A stretch of DNA of 64,000 nucleotides from Gambelia wislizenii (Eukaryota; Chordata; Lepidosauria; Squamata; Crotaphytidae), in assembly GCA_030847615.1 (NCBI GenBank), contig JAUMIR010000001.1:446330687-446394686 (forward strand), written 5' to 3'. Below are positions 43,601-52,671 of the stretch, piece after piece (within the stretch, counting starts at the first letter, position 1; the number at the start of each line of letters is the position of its first letter). The position numbers were made by a program, and so were the translations under genes. The notes below the pieces were generated by a model. The model worked only from the letters and a program-made list of their open reading frames with translations, was not told the DNA's origin and made no database searches.

Positions 43601-44640
43601 TGGAGGCAATGGAGTTTGTAATCATAAAGCCTGCTCCTGAAAGATGTTTTCCGTTTGGGGTTTTCCAGACCAGTAAAGTGTGTAGCCGGCGCCGTGTTCT
43701 TTAACGCTGCCTTCCTCATGGAGATGAACTTCACTAAGATCAGTGATGTCCAATATTGAGTCGTGATAGTTCATGGGCTATTAGAGCAGAACGACGCTCA
43801 GGCCGTCCACTATCTTCAGAGTCTTGCATGGTTCTGATGTTCCAGCATGCTAGCGTCAGTTTATTTACACCTTTGGAGGCCGGTGTGTGCCTTTGTTTCT
43901 TTGCCTTGGTTTGACCACATCAGAAGATGCCCGTTGGCCATGGCTAGCCAACCAAGTAGTTGGGAATGAGCTTTCATTAGGCCACCTTTTCTAGGTCCCT
44001 CTCCATATGGAGTAAGCAGTGCTCTCCTTGAAAAAGGCTGCTTGGTCATACAGGATGTTGCCGAACAAGACTGTCATCTCCCGGGTCAGCCTCAAGCGAC
44101 CAAAGTCCTGAACCGCCTGCATGCAGGGTTGGGTCTGCGGCTTCCAGTGTATCTTTAAACCTGCTGTTTCATCCCTCGCCTATCGCTACAGGGCTTTTTT
44201 GGAATTGGATTTGTCCTTCGAGCCTGTGCAATGGATTTTTCTGGTGGAGCACAGCGTGAACAAAACTGGCCTCACCCTTTAAACCAAAGGTTCCCTTGCA
44301 AAGCATGGACAGTAGCAGCGAGGTCCTCGGGTCGTAGGTTTGATTAGAGTTTCCTTCTCTTAGATGGTTGACCTTACAGGGTTGGACAAGCACCATCTGC
44401 CCGGGTTTGGGTTTAGAGTTTTCCTTCTCCTAGGATTGTTGTCATAAGGCTAGAGAGCCCATCCTGCCCTTTGACGCTCTTTGTCAGACCCTTCAGTTTT
44501 GACCTGTCTGGCATGGGAGACCCTACCGGTGGCTATTATGCCACCACCAGCATAGCTGAAAACATTATTAGGGTACGCAAGCCTCTCTCCCACGACAAGG
44601 GGGCATCAATGGAGAGGCAGCAACATGTAGTAACACCAAT
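40669..44640 (-). mobile_element. LINE-Z: endonuclease-type LINE with C-terminal zinc finger, nearly full length
   Basis: About 4 kb on the minus strand, with a 5' UTR-like part of about 770 bp (44640-43871), a single long ORF (about 43870-40704) and a short 3' UTR that ends near GCCAGAGAGAGAC. The same 3' end occurs at 49899-51254 and 52868-53277, which fixes the 3' border. The 5' border is estimated. The clade was not determined by eye: the endonuclease is of the apurinic type shared by RTE, CR1 and Jockey groups. It is not BovB, CR1 or L2 as seen elsewhere in the window. Confidence 0.85.
40704..43870 (-). pseudogene. LINE-Z polyprotein: endonuclease, RT, zinc finger (frameshifted)
   Basis: N-terminal endonuclease: LACWNIRTMQDSEDSGRPER (about 43855-43795), then a frame change, RLPHVVLFSIYAPTMQADP and IIILGDFNARVGKN (43625-43284), LIDYVLVRQR and the SAECQTDHHLIRCKL catalytic His part (43287-43140). 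RT: NSKAAGIDGIPPEIWKHGG (42420), QCGFRANRTTTDMVFALRQL, YVTFVDLTKAFDTVSRKGLW, NGVKQGCVLAPTLFTIFF and FADDAALVAHT (42185-41334). C-terminus: RWAGH-type RLAGHVFRMEDHRLPKIVHY and a C2HC finger CAFC...HQRAC (41180-40704). Frameshifts or stops lie near 43285, 42500, 42234 and 41330. Confidence 0.85.
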
Positions 44641-44814
44641 ATTTATAGTATTTAAGGTTCTTCTGTTATGAGTTGTCCACTCTCCTTGTTTCGTCTGAAA
44701 GCAGAGATCTAAGATCACCCATTAGGACGTTGCACATGGACTTACCTGTAACTGATATTGATTCTGAGTGGTTCCCACAATTTTCTTCTCCTTTCCTCCT
44801 CACTGTATGATCAG

Positions 44815-45965
44815 TTATGCACTCAAAATATCTTGTTTTCCAAGTTGTTCAATATCTATATAAAGCCTCTGGGTGAGGTCACTAGGAGTCTTGGGGATGG
44901 GTGTCATCAGTATGCAGATGACTTTCAGCTCTACTTCTCAACATTGGAGTTAGCTGGAGCTTTAAAGGTGCTGGAGCAACGCTTGGATGATGTAATGAGC
45001 TGGATGACGGCCAATAGACTAAAGCTGAATCCCAGTAAGGCATAGGCTCTGTAGATTGTTAGTTCTCAGATCTTGCTAAACTAGCTACCCTGCGTGGATT
45101 GCACTCCCCCTGAAGGAGCAGGTGCACAGTTTGGGAGTATTCTTGGATCCCTCTTTGTCACTGAAGGCCCAGGTGGACTTCATGGCTTTGAGTACTTGGG
45201 GCTAGCTTCGACTAGTCTGCCAGCTATAGCCTTTTCTGGACAGGAATAACTTAGCCATTGTAGTCTATGGAGTGGTAAAATCATAGTTAGACTACTGCAA
45301 TGCACCCTGTGTGGGGCTGCCCTTGAAGACAACTCTTAAACAGCAGCTAGGGCAGAATGCAGCAGCTAGATTGCTGTCTGTAACACCATACAGAAACTAT
45401 AAACAGGGGTTTTAAAAGAATCACAATGGCTGCCAATATGCTTTCCATCTGAGTTCAAGATGTTGGTGAAAACATTTATAGCCCTAAATGGTTTGGGACT
45501 TGGATCCTTGAAGGAGCACCTCTCCCTATATATGCCTGCCTGAGAATTGAAGTCTATTGGAGGGGCCCTCCTCTGTCCCATATTGTAAGAGGAGATCGTA
45601 AGTAGCCTTCTCTGTATAGTCACCTCAGTTGTGCAATATCCTCTCCTTGGAGGCCCAGTTGGCACCAGAGCTGGTGTCCTTCCAGCACCATGTCAAAGCA
45701 TGTCTATTTATGATAGCCTTTAGGGCTTAATTGATTTTATCCACTTTACACATTTGCTGCGGTTAGCATTATTTTAAATTGTTTTAACTGATTTTAAATT
45801 GTCTGGTTTTAGCTGAGAAATAATTTAGCATTTATTTAGTCTTCTAGAATTGTTATTACTTATTGTTTTGAATTGAATTGAATTTTCTTTTGTTTATTGT
45901 TTTATATTTAATTGTCAGCTGCCCTGAGATCTTCAGATAGAGGGCAGGATATAAATATTTCAATA
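44815..45965 (+). mobile_element. L2 LINE 3' half, strongly decayed
   Basis: The frame 44758-45045 contains LFNIYIKPLGEVTRSLGDGC, then HQYADDFQLYFS (YADD intact) and DVMSWMTANRLKLNPSKA. Further on are frameshifted pieces equivalent to the SLHWLPI and FKALNGLG blocks (KESQWLPICF near 45420, TFIALNGLGLG near 45475). The 3' end CAGCTGCCCTGAGATC plus GGCAGGATATAAATA is L2-like. A second L2 of another subfamily than 31534-34286. Confidence 0.8.
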
Positions 45966-46267
45966 AATCTATAAAGGGTAGCCCAACCTGGCCATATGGA
46001 ATGTTGCCATAACATTTTGTTAAATAAGAGTGTATTGGCTAACCTTTTGATTTGTAATTGCTTTTTGGGAAAGTGGAACAGGCTGAGTCTGGAGCTTTTG
46101 CTCCAGTTAGTATGACTGTGAATGGACTTCTCTTAAGAAGTATTTGTTATTCAGTATTAATTCAGTAGGGAGACTATCCTGAACAGTTTTCTAAACATAA
46201 CCAGGGATCAAAGGATTTTTTTTATTTTCCAGTTTTCAATCCCCCCTCCCATTCTATTCTTTTGTAG
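45966..46267 (+). other. TTLL5: End of the intron upstream of the first TTLL5 exon in the window
   Basis: No repeat recognised. It ends in a pyrimidine-rich stretch (46234-46265) and TTTTGTAG, a standard 3' splice site. Confidence 0.6.
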
Positions 46268-46419
46268 TTTAGCTCTTGCTGGAGAACTGGGTCTGGACAT
46301 TGTGGATTGTAATGCTCAGCTTCATGCTGCTCTGTATGAGCGGAAACTTCTGTCACTAGAAGTACGGAAACGAAGACGACGTCATGGCAAACTGAGACCA
46401 AGACGGTCAAGGCAGTCAG
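46268..46419 (+). CDS. TTLL5: TTLL5 exon i (basic region after the TTL domain)
   Basis: The exon reads LALAGELGLDIVDC, then NAQLHAALYERKLLSLEVRK and an RRRR run. The phrase LHAALYERKLLSLEVRKRRR is a hallmark of vertebrate TTLL5, a tubulin polyglutamylase that adds the first glutamates to alpha-tubulin tails and also binds steroid-receptor coactivators. The catalytic TTL domain lies upstream and outside the window. The basic run would suit microtubule or nucleic-acid contact (inference). Acceptor TTTTGTAG before 46268, donor CAG|GTATGT after 46419. The first base completes a codon begun in the previous exon and the last G starts the next. An alternative acceptor five bases on (46272) is weaker. 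Confidence 0.93.
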
Positions 46420-46847
46420 GTATGTGCAATGTGCAAGTCTTGTCCATTTTGACACACTAGCATGAGAATACAGGTTCAAAGGATTAGCAGCTTAATTTGC
46501 ACATATGGATCCTTTCTCCTATTTTTTTTTACAAGATGTTATATGTTTGTATTTCCTGTCCCACTTGTTTGTTAATATGCGTAATCCATTGTCAGTACAG
46601 GACAGTGCAATGAATTGGCATTCGATTGTACTTGCAGAAGAGAAATCTACTGTAATATGGATTAACCACCACACCAGATAAGAGATAGTGGTCATGTGTC
46701 CATCTCAAGCTTCTTCTGTTGATTCCTCTCCCTCTACCTTCAGTTCTTAAAACCCCTGCCTTTCCACAACCAGTTCATCCTCTCCCCAGCTCTTCCCTTT
46801 CTCATTCAGTTAATTGCCGTATTTGGCTTGCTTCTATATCTTGTTTT
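46420..46847 (+). other. TTLL5: TTLL5 intron sequence without recognised element
   Basis: No coding or repeat signal recognised. Confidence 0.5.
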
Positions 46848-47023
46848 AGCAATTTTACACAACCTTTCAGGCTTTCCAGCTTCTCTGCTTTTTTTCCCCT
46901 TAAGGCTCTTGATATATTTTTAAAATGTCATACTCTAGCTTCATTTAAAAAATATATATCAAGAGCATTTGATGGTGGGGGGATGTAGAGAAGCAGAAAA
47001 GCCTGGAAAGTGGTGTAAAATTG
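46848..47023. repeat. Imperfect palindrome of about 175 bp
   Basis: The outer arm 46848-46890 (AATTTTACACAACCTTTC and CAGGCTTTCCAGC) is mirrored by 46985-47023 (GAAGCAGAAAAGCCTGGAAA, GTGTAAAATTG). An inner hairpin joins 46911-46930 (CTCTTGATATATTTTTAAAA) and 46945-46965. It is probably a small fold-back MITE. The open frame over it is incidental. Confidence 0.65.
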
Positions 47024-47162
47024 GGCAAGTCACACTCTTTCAGCCTCAGAAGAAGGCAATGGCAAACCCCTCTCTGAACAATTTTGCCAAGAAAATTCCA
47101 TCATAGGTTCGTCTTAGGGTAACTATAAGTTGGAAATGACTTGAAGGCACACAACAACAAGA
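47018..47162 (+). repeat. Sauria-type SINE, 3' half
   Basis: GGGCAAGTCACACTCTTTCA, then CAGCCTCAGAAGAAGGCAAT and, at the end, GGAAATGACTTGAAGGCAC plus an ACAACAACAA tail. The same body and tail as the SINE at 20370-20618, on the opposite strand and without the tRNA head. Confidence 0.8.
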
Positions 47163-47339
47163 AACTCTAGCTTCCCTCTTTTACTCCTCTGTCTATGGAG
47201 AAAATGGCAAATGAGGCAGCTCAGTAAAAGCAAGGCAAATTAACAGACAAAGAGGAGGAAAATGCAAAGAATGCTGGGGCTGCCCACAACTAAACAGTTG
47301 CTGGAAACCAGTGAAGAGCCACCCTCACAAGTGACTTGG

Positions 47340-48170
47340 TTAAATTTAACAGATTAGACCTTAATGACGTTAACAGATTAGAAAGCTGGGCCAAAACTAA
47401 CAAAATGAATTTCAACAGGGAGAAATGTAGGATACTACACTTGGGCAGTTAAAATGAAATGCACAGATGTAGGATGGGTGACACCTGGCTTGATGGCAGT
47501 ACTTGTGAAAGGGATCTAGGAGTCCTAGTGGACCACAAGCTGAACATGAGTCAGCAGTGTGATGTAGCAGCTAAAAAAACCAATGCAATTCTAGGCTGCA
47601 TTAATAGGAGTATAGTGTCTAGATCAAGGGAAGTAATAGTGCCACTGTGTTCTGCTTTGGACAGACCTCATCTGGAATACTGTGTCCAGTTCTTGGCACC
47701 ACAATTCAGGAAGGATATTGACAAGTTGGAATGTGTCCAGAGGAGGAGGACCAGGATGGTGGGAGGTCTGGAAGCCATGGCCTATGAGGAGCAGCTTAGG
47801 GAGCTGGGCATGTTTAGTCTGGAGAAGAGAAGGTTGAGAGGGGACATGATAGCCATGTTTAAATATTTGAAGGGATGTCACACTGCGGATGGGGCAAGCT
47901 TGTTTTCTGCTGCTCCAGAGACTAGGGCATGACTAATGGGTTCAAACTAAAGGAAAAGCGATTCCACCTAAACATTAGGAAGAATTTCCTGACAGTAAGA
48001 GCTGTTCGAAGTGGAATACACTGCCTCGGAGCGTGGTGGAGTCTCCTCCTTTGGAGGTTTTTAAACAGAGGCTAGATGGCCATTTGTCAGGTTTTGATTA
48101 ATGTTCCTACATGGCAGGGAGTTGGACTGGATGGCCCTTGTGGTCTCTTCCAACTCTGTGATTCTAAGCC
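47340..48170 (+). mobile_element. CR1 LINE 3' end, copy c
   Basis: The frame 47459-47932 encodes MHRCRMGDTWLDGSTCERDL, GVLVDHKLNMSQQCDVAAKK, PHLEYCVQFLAPQFRKDIDK and LRELGMFSLEKRRLRGDMIA. It lacks one codon or more relative to copy b. The close GGATGGCCCTTGTGGTCTC and CTCTGTGATTC lies at 48130-48168. It is inserted in the TTLL5 intron, directly before a DIRS recombinase relic. Confidence 0.9.
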
Positions 48171-48895
48171 TTCATGTTATGAATTTCTTGAGCAGAGCAA
48201 CATTACAGCACCAATAGTAAAACATGGATTTCTAACTTGAAATTGATGTTGAATGTCTTAACAGATCCTCCAGTCAAACCTCTATAAGAAAAGACTTTTG
48301 CTCTTCAAAGCTGTTTGGCTAATAGCATTACATCAACAAGAAGAGCCTCAACAATTTTTCAGTTTTGGGTCAATTAAAACTTGTGTCAGTTGTATAACAA
48401 TAAAGTGACTTTATGTTTAGATTAATCATTCCTGCCTAAGATAGTTTCAGATTTCTGTTTGTGAGGAGATATCACTTCCAACCTTCTGAACTAATCTGTC
48501 TCATTGTTAGAGGAAAAAAGAATGCACCTTAAATGTAAGAAAACCTCTTAAAATTTACATTGCATGTACACAGACCTTCATACACACGCAGGCCTTGTTT
48601 TTATCTTTTAATCTGCAAACAATGGGCCAACACACTTGGAAAGGGCAGCTGTCATGATGGATTAAATCATACATTCACCTCTGTTACAACCAGGCATAGA
48701 GACTATGGCCATAGCTTGTGCTGGCACATTCCACAAGAATGATGGCAGTAATAAAGATGTTTGCAACCATTGACTCTCTTGATGAAATATGTAAAGATGT
48801 GGCTTGGAGTACACTAATGACATTTTTGAACATGACAAAATTGACAAATGCAGATCTGCCAATGTGGCTTTTTGGAGACTGGTGATATAAACTGT
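48171..48895 (+). pseudogene. Old DIRS tyrosine-recombinase relic (element D)
   Basis: Stop-ridden readings follow the same order as the recombinases of A to C: HVMNFLSRATLQH (48172-48220, compare HVKRFLKGATLL), LTDPPVKPL (48258), LFKAVWLIALHQQEEP (48300-48350), a KPLKIYIACTQTF piece (48540-48580), LVLAHSTRM (about 48715-48745, the H-x-x-R box), DEICKDVAWSTLMTFL (48780-48830) and HDKIDKCRSANVAFW (48830-48875). The nucleophile Tyr of the usual HYK motif is Asp here. The upstream part was cut by CR1-c. No ITR was found. Confidence 0.65.
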
Positions 48896-48961
48896 TTCCG
48901 TTAAAGGCACAGCCATATCCATTCTTAAGGATAAAAAGGAAAGGTGGGGGGGAGAAAAAGA

Positions 48962-49275
48962 AAAAAAATGTGGCAGCACCTTTAGGACTAACTGGGTTTT
49001 ATTTTAGCATGAGTTGTCATGGCTCTAAACCCACTTCTTCAGATGCAGTAACAAGGATATTGAGGCCTCAGTTATAGTGCATATTTATACAGTTGTGGGA
49101 GTGGGATAGGATGTTATAGGATCCAGAACGATACAAATCATCTCCTTTGCCTAAATTTTCAAAGGGCTGGGTGAGGTGATACAAGTCTTTCAGATCTTTA
49201 CAGTGGTCAGTTGGTGTTGATGTGTGAAAGCAATAAATCTGCTTGCCAATAGTTAGTTTCCCTAGATTCAAAACT
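48962..49275 (-). mobile_element. Penelope-like 3' fragment with degenerate hammerhead motif
   Basis: On the minus strand, CTGAAGAAGTGGGTTTAGAG and then CCATGACAACTCATGC are followed by an AAAATAAAACCCAGTTAGTC stretch and GGTGCTGCCACA (48973-49042). This matches the common reptile Penelope-type end in which CTGAAGA, a GTGGG hairpin and GAAA form a hammerhead core. The rest (49043-49275) is non-coding. The family call is by memory of that end only. Confidence 0.5.
49007..49042 (-). ncRNA. Degenerate hammerhead-like motif
   Basis: CTGAAGA (49042-49036) is followed by GTGGGTTTAGAGCCA, where only part of stem II can pair, and then TGACAAC where CGAAA is expected. Probably inactive. Confidence 0.35.
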
Positions 49276-49462
49276 CTCTGAGAAGATTGCTTTTGTTATA
49301 TGTACTCTACTTACTACTGGGGCTTTTCAATAAAAATGAAAGCTGTTTTCTACAACCTCACAATTCTGTCTTTTGCATTGCTGTGTGTAAGAGCTGAAGT
49401 TTTCTGCCATACTTCACTGATGCTAAAGTGCTGAGAACTGGTGATCTATTGATTCTTAACAG

Positions 49463-49781
49463 GGGCTTCACAGACAACTGACTTTGTCCTCAAGTCAGAA
49501 GTGGAATGCGAAGAGGAGGAGGAGACAGCAGAGGAGGATGAGGAACCAGAAATACCTCAGGAAGAAACAGCTGATTGTCTTAGGAATATGAAGGTTAAAT
49601 CTAAACCACAGTTGTCAGAGCAGGTGGAACCTGCCCACCAGGAGAAGTTGACAAAGAACCAACTTGAACAGAAACTTAAAAGTGAAGGGCTGCCACTCCA
49701 AAGCAAATTGGAGCCTGTGCCAAAACATGTTGAGCTTCCATTTAATTTGCTACAGGTTCTTCAAGAGAACAAGAATCTAAG
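49463..49781 (+). CDS. TTLL5: TTLL5 exon ii (acidic, low-conservation linker)
   Basis: The exon continues from the G left by the previous one (GG|GCT). It encodes GASQTTDFVLKSEVECEEEE, an acidic run (EEDEEPEIPQEE), a CLRNMKVK piece, a hydrophilic Lys/Gln/Glu linker and PFNLLQVLQENKNL at the end. The acidic run and the close match TTLL5 in composition and position; the middle is expected to vary among vertebrates. 319 bp; acceptor AACAG before 49463, donor AAG|GTAAGA after 49781; two bases (AG) pass to the next exon, where AGC gives Ser. No enzymatic domain. It probably lies in the coactivator-binding half of the protein (inference from known TTLL5 layout). Confidence 0.93.
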
Positions 49782-49898
49782 GTAAGAGTTTTCATGATAT
49801 TACTTTGGTTGAGGTGGATTATAAGTGAGCACATATGTATTCTTGTGGAAAGTCTCAGATTGCCATGGCATATATGGTGGTTGGTACAGTAGAGTGGT

Positions 49899-51254
49899 TG
49901 TCCTCTTCGAGCTCTGCCGTAGCCCTTTGGAGCATCATGATGAAGAAGATTGTAAATAAAGTTGGTGCAAGAACACAACCTTGCTTCACTCCATTAGTTA
50001 TTAGAAAGGGCTCTGAAAGAGCATCGTCATATCTGACTTGACTATGCTGGCCCTCGTGTAGCAAGATAATCATTTTGAGGAATTTGGGGGGACATCCTAG
50101 TCTTTCCAGGATCTGCCACAGACCTTTCCTACTCACGGTGTCGAAGGCTTTGGTGAGGTCAGCAAATCTATATACGTTACCGTACTGATGGTAGCTTGTT
50201 TAACTTAAGCCGTCTGAGGGCTCGCACTAAGACTCTAAACTATCTAGTCCGTGAGCTGCTCTTCGCTAACGATGCTGCCCTTGTTGCCCACACAGAAGCA
50301 GCTCTGCAGCGCCTAACATCCTGCTTCGCAACAGCTGCAGAGCTCTTTGGGCTGGAAGTCAACCTGAAGAAAACAGAAGTTCTTTACCAGCCTGCAAAAC
50401 AGGACGAACACCACCACCCCACATTGCCATCGGCAATTCTGTACTTAAGTCCATTCAGCAGTTCACCTACCTAGGAAGCATCATCGCCTCAGATGCCAAG
50501 ATTGAAAAAGAGATCGATCACAGATTAGCAAAGGCACATAGTGCATTTGGAAGACTTTACAAAAGAGTCTGGAATAATAAGCACCTGAGGCGAAACACAA
50601 AAATCAGTGTGTATAGAGCCATTGTACTGTCTATTCTCCTTTATGGATCTGAAACATGGGTCACCTATCGCCACCACTTACAACTCCTCGAACGCGTCCA
50701 CCAGCACTGTTTACGCACAATCCTAAATATACACTGGACTGACTATGTGACAAATGTTGCTGTCCTTGAGCAAGCAGGGATCACCAGCATTGAGGCCATG
50801 ATATTGAGAACACAGCTGTGCTGGGCAGGGCATGTGCCTAGGATGGAGGACCATCGCCTCCCAAAAATAGTACACTACGGTGAACTCACCACGGGTCAGC
50901 TTAAGAGGGGCGCTCCAAAAAAGCGATACAAGGACTCCCTGAAACAACATCTCAGGCTTGGACAAATTGATCACCAACAATGGTCCGCCCTGGCCTCACA
51001 TCAGGAGGCATGGAGACACACTATCCACAATGCTGCAGCCTTATTTGAGAACTCACGCCGAACAAGTCTTGAAGAGAAACGGCAACGCAGAAAGAATCAC
51101 AACCCGGTAACATCACCCGAGGAAACCTTCTGCTGTGCTTTCTGCAACTTGACTTGTCTATCTCGGACTGGCCTTTTTAGTCATCAGCGCACTTGCAGAA
51201 AACGTGGGATGAGTCCTTCCTGAATCTTCGTTTGTGAAGAAAAGCCAGAGAGAG
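49899..51254 (+). mobile_element. LINE-Z copy with 5' inversion (twin priming) and 13-bp target duplication
   Basis: ACAGTAGAGTGGT flanks the insert exactly (49886-49898 and 51255-51267). The first part, 49899-50165, is inverted: its minus strand encodes KAFDTV..SRKGLWQILERLGC to NGVKQGCVLAPTLFTIFFIM and TAELEED. The second part, 50166-51254, is on + and continues with the next segment of the same protein, YRTDGSLFNLSRLRARTKTL, to the C-terminal CAFC...HQRTC finger and stop at 51223. The two parts meet without overlap in the parent ORF. It lies 117 bp after a TTLL5 exon. Confidence 0.92.
50172..51223 (+). pseudogene. LINE-Z RT end and zinc finger in the twin-primed copy
   Basis: One frameshift near 50470 separates 50196-50474 from the 50609-51223 frame. 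The catalytic box reads FANDAALVAHT, a D-to-N change against FADD in the copy at 40669-44640. ILLYGSETWVTYRHHLQLLE, WAGHVPRMEDHRLPKIVHYG, LKRGAPKKRYKDSLKQHLRL and the C2HC finger follow. It is better preserved than the longer copy and useful for rebuilding the family's 3' end by alignment. Confidence 0.85.
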
Positions 51255-51267
51255 ACAGTAGAGTGGT

Positions 51268-51680
51268 GAATTGTTGAATCTCCTCAAGAACTTTTAAATG
51301 CTGAACATCATTTGTTATACATATTACTGCCACAAGATGCATTGATAATTTCTAATGGTTTTTATTGACTATAAAAAGGAATTTATTAAAAGTGTTTATT
51401 TAAACATTAAACGGGATTTTAAAATTTTATTTCATTTATAACCCACTTTTCTTCCAGTGCAGAATTCAAGGCATCTTACAAGTTCAAAAAAGTACAGCTA
51501 AAAAAAAACTATTGATACAATTAAACAACAATTCTGTTTAAACACTCACACACAAAAACAATTTTAAATACACATTTTAAACACAATACAAGGATACAAA
51601 CACAACACACCCCATTAAAAGTTCCACTTGCTACAACAAGTTGAAAACCAGAGGTCTGCCAAAAAAATTAAAAAAAGGTA
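51268..51680. other. TTLL5: Intron sequence, perhaps the 3' end of an unnamed LINE
   Basis: A TTTATAACCCACTTTTCTTC block at 51438 with an A-rich right side resembles the reverse complement of a LINE or SINE 3' tail of L2/CR1 style, continued after the Tigger-like insert at 52560-52670 (GTGAGTTCCACACCTTGCA). Not resolved further. Confidence 0.35.
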
Positions 51681-52557
51681 CAGTCGTCCCTCCACATTCG
51701 CGAGAGTTATGTTCTTGAGACCCCTGCGAATGTGGAAAAACCGCGAATAACAACTGCTCCCGCAACCCCACCCAGAGGGAGGGAGGTGGCGGGAGGGTGT
51801 CTGGCCAGCCTGGCTGGCCTCTCCGAAAGCCTTCCTGAGGGGACTCCGGGCCTTAGAATACCCGGAACCTGCTTCGGAAGCCCAGGGACGGCAGCGGGTG
51901 AGCGGGCGGGTGGGTGGGGAGGAGGCTGCGCTGCCTCCCCCCGGCCTTCCGAAGAGCGCGCCGGGGCTTTGGAGCCCTGGCGCCCGCTTCGGAAGGCTGG
52001 GGACGGCAGTGGGTGAGCAGGTGGGTGGATGGGGAGGAGGCTGCGCTGCCTTTCCCCGGCCTTCCGAAGCGGGCGCCGGGGCTTTGGAGCCTCAGAGCCC
52101 ACTTAAAAAGGCCGGGGAAGGCAGCGGCGGGCGGCTATCTTCCTCTCCCCCACCTTCCTGAGTGGACTCCGGGGCTTAGAAGCCCTGGAGTCCCCTCGGG
52201 AAGGCAGCAGGCGGGCGGGGAGGAGGCTTTTTGAGCAGTCTCCAGGGCTTTGGAGCCCCGGAGCACGTAGGAAGGCCAGGGAAGGCAGCAGGTGGGCGGG
52301 AGGGAAGCTGCCCGGCCTCTCCCCGGCCTTCCTGAGGGGACTCCGGGTCTTAGAAGCCTCGGAGTCCCTTTAGGAAGGCCAGGAAATGCGGAGGGAGGGA
52401 GGCTGTCCACCCCTCCCCCTGGCCTTCCTGAGCAGGCCGGAGAAGGTGCAGGCAGGAGATTGCCCCGCCTCTCGGCAGCCTTCCCTAAGGGGCTAGGGCT
52501 AAACTGTGAATAATAAAAACCGCAAGTGTGAAAGCTGCGAATGTCAAGAGGCAACTG
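51681..52557. mobile_element. Tigger-like non-autonomous transposon with GC-rich minisatellite
   Basis: Starts CAGTCGTCCCTCCACATTCG and ends GCGAATGTCAAGAGGCAACTG, with TA on both sides (51679-51680 and 52558-52559). The inner 51780-52490 is a GC-rich imperfect tandem array built on a CCGGCCTTCC...GGGGCTTTGGAGCC theme with a period of about 115 bp and variants. The high GC and lack of stops create long open frames on both strands (51707-52680) that are not genes. Confidence 0.85.
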
Positions 52558-52671
52558 TATTTGCCTGCTTGCAAAAAAACAGCAGGAAAGGAAACAACCA
52601 AACCTCCCATGGAAGTGAGTTCCACACCTTGCAAGAAGAGTTGAAAAAGAGAGAATAACTGTTAAAGGAAG

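Noticed and set aside
44720..44790. Possible further DIRS end (ACTTACCTGTAACTG-like phrase)
   Set aside because: Too short, and no matching inverted partner or ICR nearby.
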